From: Shimia sp. | GTDB lineage: Bacteria > Pseudomonadota > Alphaproteobacteria > Rhodobacterales > Rhodobacteraceae | Length of the DNA stretch: 64,000 bases | Assembly: GCF_022448905.1 (NCBI RefSeq) | Contig: NZ_JAKVCW010000013.1 | Coordinates: 79,150 to 143,149 of the forward strand | Direction: 5' to 3' | Shown here: piece after piece, positions 60,058 to 64,000 of the stretch | How the letters are laid out: the number at the start of each line of letters is the position of its first letter | Numbering within the stretch: the stretch's first letter is position 1 | Position numbers and translations under genes: made by a program | The notes under the pieces: generated by a model | Told to the model about the DNA's origin: nothing | The model's database searches: none | What the model saw: the letters and a program-made list of their open reading frames with translations, nothing else

Positions 60058-61365
60058 CTAGTTCAGAATAGCGAGGCTGAGCGCCGGGTAGCGGATCAGC
60101 AGGATAAGAACGATCAGCATCACACCCGCAAAGGGCAGCGCGCCGAGGAACACATCTTTGAGCGAGATGCGGTCATCGTTCAGCGTGGCTTTGATCACAA
60201 AGCAGGAAATACCGAGCGGCGGCGTCAGCAGGCCGATTTCGGCGCCCACCACGGTGATGATGCCAAACCACACCAGGCTGAGCCCCATCGGCTCTACCAA
60301 AGGCAGGAACAGCGGCACAACGATCAGGATGATCGAGGCTGTATCCAAAAGCGTGCCGAGGAACAGCATCAGCAGGACATACAACAGCATCACAGTGAAG
60401 AAGCTGGCATGGCTGTTGGCGAGCATGTCGCCCAACTCATTTGGCAAGCCCGCGAGACCAAGCATACGGCTGTAAATCGACGCCGCGGTGATCAAAAACA
60501 AGATCGACGCGGTGATATAGCCGGTCTCGAGCAGCGCTTCCCAGAACCCTTTGGCGGTCATACGGCGGCGCACAAGCGCGATCAGAAGCGCAACAAGCGA
60601 TCCTGTGGCCCCGGCCTCCACAGGCGTTAGCCACCCGGTGTAGATGCCACCCAGAACAACAAAGATCAGCCCCACGGTCGGCAATGTCTTGGAGGCAATC
60701 TCACCCCAGCGCATCGCCTCAAAGTCTTCTGCCGGACGTCCGCCAACAAAATTCGGAAAGAACCGCCCCATGAAGAAAATCGCGCCCACATAGGCCACCG
60801 CCAACATGAGGCCCGGCACGACACCGGCTAGGAACATCTCTCCCACAGATTGCTCAGCCACGAAGGAGTAGATGATCAGCATGGCCGACGGCGGAATGAT
60901 CATACCCAAAACCGAAGACCCGGCGACCACCCCAACGGCAAAGCGCGGGTTGTAGTCGTACTTGAGCATCTGCGGCACGGACACCTTGGAGAACACAGAA
61001 GCGGAGGCGATGGAGCTGCCGGTCACGGCGGCAAACACCGCGTTGGCCCCAACCGTGGCCATGCCAATGCCGCCTTTTACCCGCCGAAAGCCGGTACTCA
61101 TGACGTCATAAACGTCTGCGCCGAGCCCGGCTTTGGACACCACAAGCCCCATGAAGGTAAACAGCGGCACCGTGGCAAACGTGTACTCCATCACACTGTC
61201 CCCAACGGCGATCTTCAACAGGTTCATCGCCAGATCGAAGTTGTCCCGCATCAGCCAGATGGAGACAAAGGACACCACGCCCAGCGCAATCGGAATATAC
61301 ATCCCGAGGTAAATCAGGACGACAATGGCAACGACAGAGGCCATGCCAATTTCAAGCGGACTCAT
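60058..61365 (-). CDS. TRAP transporter large permease subunit (DctM)
   Basis: A 435-residue DctM with about twelve helices. GSSIASASVFSKVSVPQM (about 115-132) and the internal repeat with GTLLDTASIILIVVPLFLP (about 335-353) are characteristic of the family. It forms the ion-driven channel of the TRAP transporter with DctQ, which it overlaps by four bases. A long open frame on the other strand is a shadow. Confidence 0.93.
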   Translation of the reverse strand: MSPLEIGMASVVAIVVLIYLGMYIPIALGVVSFVSIWLMRDNFDLAMNLLKIAVGDSVMEYTFATVPLFTFMGLVVSKAGLGADVYDVMSTGFRRVKGGIGMATVGANAVFAAVTGSSIASASVFSKVSVPQMLKYDYNPRFAVGVVAGSSVLGMIIPPSAMLIIYSFVAEQSVGEMFLAGVVPGLMLAVAYVGAIFFMGRFFPNFVGGRPAEDFEAMRWGEIASKTLPTVGLIFVVLGGIYTGWLTPVEAGATGSLVALLIALVRRRMTAKGFWEALLETGYITASILFLITAASIYSRMLGLAGLPNELGDMLANSHASFFTVMLLYVLLMLFLGTLLDTASIILIVVPLFLPLVEPMGLSLVWFGIITVVGAEIGLLTPPLGISCFVIKATLNDDRISLKDVFLGALPFAGVMLIVLILLIRYPALSLAILN

Positions 61366-61922
61366 TCTTTGTCCTCATGTTCGGGAGCACGGATCAGCTC
61401 TGATTTTTCAGCAGGGGAAAGAACTTTGAAGGCAAAGAGCACCGCACAAAGGGTCGCGCTGGCAAAAATGGTGAGCTTGATAGGCCACCACGGCGCTGTG
61501 AAAATGCCCGGCACGCCAAAATAGTCACGTGTGTCCAGCATCTCCAGAAACTCGGGCCAGATGGTAATCGCCACCAGTGTCATGAAGATCGCGCTGATCG
61601 TGTCGATGACGTGGCGCAGTATATTGGCAAAGCGCGGAAACCTGTGGCCAATCACCACCAGGAACCCGTCCGAGCGAGTTAGTCTATTTACCCGCACCAC
61701 ATCCGGCAGCTGAAGGAATACAATCAGCACCATGGCAAATTGCACCACTTCATAAGCCCCACGGAACGGCGCGTTGAACACACCCCGCGCCACCACATCA
61801 AAGTTCACGATCAGGACAAGGCCCAGCACCACCAGCGTGCCAATGGCGTTGGCGCCAATTGCGGTGGTGCTGGCAATTCCGGAAAGGGCCCGGAGTGTCT
61901 TGCCAAAAACAGAGGTCGTCAC
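61362..61922 (-). CDS. TRAP transporter small permease subunit (DctQ)
   Basis: A 186-residue membrane protein with four helices, matching DctQ (FNAPFRGAYEVVQFAMVLIVFLQLPDVVR is the family segment near 50-80). It is encoded between the binding protein and DctM and overlaps the latter by four bases. Confidence 0.9.
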   Translation of the reverse strand: MTTSVFGKTLRALSGIASTTAIGANAIGTLVVLGLVLIVNFDVVARGVFNAPFRGAYEVVQFAMVLIVFLQLPDVVRVNRLTRSDGFLVVIGHRFPRFANILRHVIDTISAIFMTLVAITIWPEFLEMLDTRDYFGVPGIFTAPWWPIKLTIFASATLCAVLFAFKVLSPAEKSELIRAPEHEDKE

Positions 61923-61955
61923 AGTCAGGCCCTTTCAGTCTTTTGGATCAGCCGA

Positions 61956-63026
61956 TCACTCGGTCCAGTTGCGCACGCCGGTGTAGCCAGCGGCTTCGAG
62001 CTTGCCGAGGTAAGCGCTGAGCATCTCGCTGCCTGGCTCCCCCTTGTCGTCCAACGTCTTGGCCCACTCCGCCGCAATGTTTGGCATCGCTGCCGCCCAT
62101 TTGGCGCGGTCTTCGGTGGTCACGTCAACAATGGTGCCGCCTGCCGCGGCGTAAGAATCCCGGCTTTCTGCAGCGCGATCCATGGCAATACCAGCCACGT
62201 GATCCCGATACATCACCGCGACCTCTTGCAGGGCGGTTTTGACTTCATCCGGCAAACCTTCCCAGTAGTCTTTGTTCACTGTGATGGTTTTGGAGTTCAC
62301 TGCGCCCAGGTCTGCCCGCAGCATGTAAGGGGCCACTTCCGCGATTTTGAAGGTCTTGGCCGCTTCTGGCCACAGCATGGCTTTGTCCACCAGCCCCGTG
62401 TCGAGCATGTTGTAAAAGTCAGTAAGCCCCCCACGTACGCCAGCGGCCCCCTCGATACCTTCCAGATAGCGCAAGTTCATACCGGCGCCGGCAACCTTGG
62501 CACCTTCCATGTCACTCACCGAACTCACAGGTTCCTTGGAGAATACCTGATAGGTGTCCAGCACCACGCCAGTCGCCAGGTAGACCTGATTTTGTTTGGC
62601 AAACTCGTTCTGCATTGTTGGGTATTCTTTGGCGATCTCGTCCACCGCCTTGGCCACCGCACGCGCATCCGCTGCCACAAAAGGCGTCACCGCAGAAATC
62701 GCCTGAGAGGGCAGTTTGGAGCTGTGGAAAATCGTGGTCACGATGCCAATGTCACCAAGGCCAAGTTTGACCCCTTCGAGCACACCTTTGGGCTTCACAA
62801 TCGAACCACCATAACTCTCTTGCCAGTCCATTTTGTAGTTGCCGGTCTTGGCGAGCTTTTTGTCCACCTCTGGGATGAAGAAATTGGTGAATTCCTTGAC
62901 CCAAAGCGCGCGCGCCGGATACCCGTCTATAACAACTGCTTTGATGGTTTCCTGTGCAAATGCCGGGGCTGCAGCCAATCCGGCCATCAATGCGCCCAGC
63001 GCCAGTCCTTTGTTAATCATTCCCAT
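61956..63026 (-). CDS. TRAP transporter substrate-binding protein (DctP)
   Basis: A 356-residue periplasmic TRAP binding protein; signal peptide about 1-24 (ends APAFAQE). It carries the DctP features: GGSIVKPKGVLEGVKLGLGDIGIV (about 70-93) and the conserved Arg that clamps the ligand carboxylate in the KVAGAGMNLRYLEG region. A strong GGGAGG site precedes the ATG. Likely ligand: an aromatic or other organic acid, inferred from the dioxygenase downstream. Confidence 0.9.
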   Translation of the reverse strand: MGMINKGLALGALMAGLAAAPAFAQETIKAVVIDGYPARALWVKEFTNFFIPEVDKKLAKTGNYKMDWQESYGGSIVKPKGVLEGVKLGLGDIGIVTTIFHSSKLPSQAISAVTPFVAADARAVAKAVDEIAKEYPTMQNEFAKQNQVYLATGVVLDTYQVFSKEPVSSVSDMEGAKVAGAGMNLRYLEGIEGAAGVRGGLTDFYNMLDTGLVDKAMLWPEAAKTFKIAEVAPYMLRADLGAVNSKTITVNKDYWEGLPDEVKTALQEVAVMYRDHVAGIAMDRAAESRDSYAAAGGTIVDVTTEDRAKWAAAMPNIAAEWAKTLDDKGEPGSEMLSAYLGKLEAAGYTGVRNWTE

Positions 63027-63059
63027 CGTCTCCTCCCTGGATGGTTCAAATTTACGAGG

Positions 63060-63515
63060 TCATTTTTTGGTCCAACTGACCTCCACCTCTGTGCCTGCAT
63101 TTTTGTACATCTTTGAAACGGCACAGTATTTTTCGGTTTCCGCCGCCACCTGCGCCAACTCCTCTGCGCTGGCAGCCCCGTCTGACATCACGTCCAGACG
63201 AATGGCTTTGAACGGCACCTCGATCTCTTCCTGCAACAACACGCCGCGCCGGTCGAAATCGATCTCCATCTCAAACTCGAGATGCCCAACGTCGACGCCC
63301 AACTTGGCCGCACATTTGTGCCCGATGGTGTTGGTGCAACCGACCAAGGCGGCATAGGCTGTTTCGGTTGGCGAAAACCCAAGATTGGTCCCGCCCCGCT
63401 CCACAGGCTCGTCAATGGTCAGCGACAGGTCGCGTGTATGCACGACGCAATGGCTATGACTGCTGGCAAAACCAGACATCTTGATCGTCACAACAGTCTT
63501 TTGACGAATGGCCAT
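63060..63515 (-). CDS. OsmC/Ohr-family protein
   Basis: A 151-residue OsmC-fold protein. TNLGFSPTETAYAALVGCTNTIGHKCAAKLGVDV contains the conserved Glu and the first catalytic-type Cys (GCTNT), and the second Cys-containing strand is near the C-terminus (KYCAVSKMYKNAGTEVEVSW). Such proteins reduce organic peroxides or have unrelated roles; in TRAP/aromatic loci they are frequent but unexplained. It lies 34 bp before dctP on the same strand. Confidence 0.87.
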   Translation of the reverse strand: MAIRQKTVVTIKMSGFASSHSHCVVHTRDLSLTIDEPVERGGTNLGFSPTETAYAALVGCTNTIGHKCAAKLGVDVGHLEFEMEIDFDRRGVLLQEEIEVPFKAIRLDVMSDGAASAEELAQVAAETEKYCAVSKMYKNAGTEVEVSWTKK

Positions 63516-63527
63516 AGAGTTAGATCC

Positions 63528-64000
63528 TCACGCGTAGTTGCAGGCTTGTTCGAACGGAAACCTCGGCAGCTTCTGGAACAGCGCGGCTTCATCCGCATAG
63601 CCAAGGTTACACAGGAAATTTGACCGCAGTGTGGTTCCGGCAAAAAACTCTTCATCCACAACTGCATTTGAAAACCCGCTCATGGCGCCAACGTCCAGTC
63701 CAAGCGCCCGTGCTGCAATCATGAAGTACGCCCCCTGCAACGTGCCATTGCGAAACGCGGTGGTTTCACTGTGCTCAGGTTTGCCTTCAAAATATGGGCG
63801 GCGATCTTCATGTGGAAACAGGAACGGCAGGTAGCGCCAGAATTCCAAATCATGGGCGATGATCGCCGTCACCGGCGCAGCCATCATCTTGTCGATGTTT
63901 TTGTCCTTCAACGACTTGGCCAGCCGCTCCTTGCCCTCTTGGCTTTTGTCCGTCGTCAAAGTTTTTGGAACCAAAAGCGGCGTGAACTAAGAGAGTGTTC
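63528..64000 (-). pseudogene. Nitroreductase-family protein (RutE-like), incomplete, with an in-frame stop near the window edge
   Basis: About 150 residues of the C-terminal part of the RutE/malonic semialdehyde reductase-type nitroreductase: GKERLAKSLKDKNIDKMMAAPVTAIIAHDLEFW, FPHEDRRPYFEG, ETAFRNGTLQGAYFMIAARALGLDVGAMSGF and FFAGTTLRSNFLCNLGY are close to RutE. The frame is closed by a TAG at 63987-63989, and no start codon fits before it except the TTG at 63974, which would drop the N-terminal FMN-binding segment. The true N-terminus lies beyond the window or the gene is frameshifted. I therefore treat it as broken or incomplete. Confidence 0.7.

Noticed and set aside
59545..60630. 361-codon plus-strand frame over the dioxygenase and DctM
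   Set aside because: Antisense to two genes with clear catalytic or family motifs; product has repeated Gln/His/Arg runs and no family.
61740..63116. 458-codon open frame on the plus strand over the TRAP binding protein and DctQ
   Set aside because: Antisense to well-recognised genes with good starts; composition (His, Arg, Gly rich) is that of a shadow frame in GC-rich DNA.
1..64000. CRISPR arrays, tRNA and rRNA genes, phage or toxin-antitoxin modules
   Set aside because: No regularly spaced repeats, no tRNA-like cloverleaf, no rRNA signature and no such protein families were seen; a covariance model scan would settle small RNAs.

Overview
The window looks like a chromosomal segment of an alphaproteobacterium of the Rhodobacteraceae (Roseobacter/Paracoccus-like). 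This rests on the glmU-glmS start, many ABC and TRAP importers, a Rhodobacter-type SqdB, a smo/mtlK-type polyol locus, TGA-N9-TCA iron boxes of the RirA type, and a mevalonate operon in the gene order known from Paracoccus zeaxanthinifaciens. I cannot identify the species. I see no rRNA, tRNA, CRISPR array or phage module.

Layout. (1) 1-4080: housekeeping genes, namely the glmU 3' end, glmS, an AlkD-like DNA alkylation repair protein and moaA. (2) 4091-14917: a carbohydrate catabolic locus. A LacI repressor faces an operon with two identical 14-bp palindromic operators, a binding-protein ABC importer (binding protein, two permeases, ATPase), two sugar isomerase-type TIM barrels, two Gfo/Idh/MocA oxidoreductases and an outer-membrane porin. 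(3) 15120-18302: a UDP-sulfoquinovose synthase (SqdB) and a large membrane GT2 glycosyltransferase. (4) 18241-20667 (minus): P450, [2Fe-2S] ferredoxin and AraC regulator. (5) 20944-24915: a polyamine-type ABC importer. (6) 24912-26707: an AbrB-type membrane protein divergent from a GntR regulator. (7) 26972-41387: an iron acquisition island with hemP, two TonB-dependent receptors, a PchR-like regulator, exbB-exbD-exbD-tonB, a complete siderophore ABC importer, a DUF2218 protein and a MarR regulator. It is interrupted by a 1.26-kb IS3-family element with a 3-bp target duplication. (8) 41804-42982: a Cys/Met-metabolism PLP enzyme, then about 1 kb without a confident gene.

(9) 43972-50255: a six-gene, tightly overlapping mevalonate operon (mvaA-fni-hcs-mvk-pmk-mvaD) that carries acetoacetyl-CoA through to IPP/DMAPP. 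It is followed by a 336-bp internally deleted IS3-type remnant and more non-genic DNA. (10) 51249-58176 (minus): a LacI-controlled sorbitol/mannitol ABC importer with mannitol 2-dehydrogenase; its binding-protein gene carries a stop at codon 3 of the expected reading frame. (11) 58459-64000: a GntR regulator, an intradiol ring-cleavage dioxygenase, a TRAP transporter, an OsmC protein and a broken or truncated RutE-like nitroreductase at the window edge.

The region is mostly nutrient acquisition cassettes, each with its own local regulator. The most notable points are the mevalonate operon bordered by degraded DNA, the oxidoreductase/isomerase sugar locus, the SqdB-GT2 pair, the ExbB with a long periplasmic extension, the broken smoE start and the recurrent hairpin downstream of ABC binding-protein genes.
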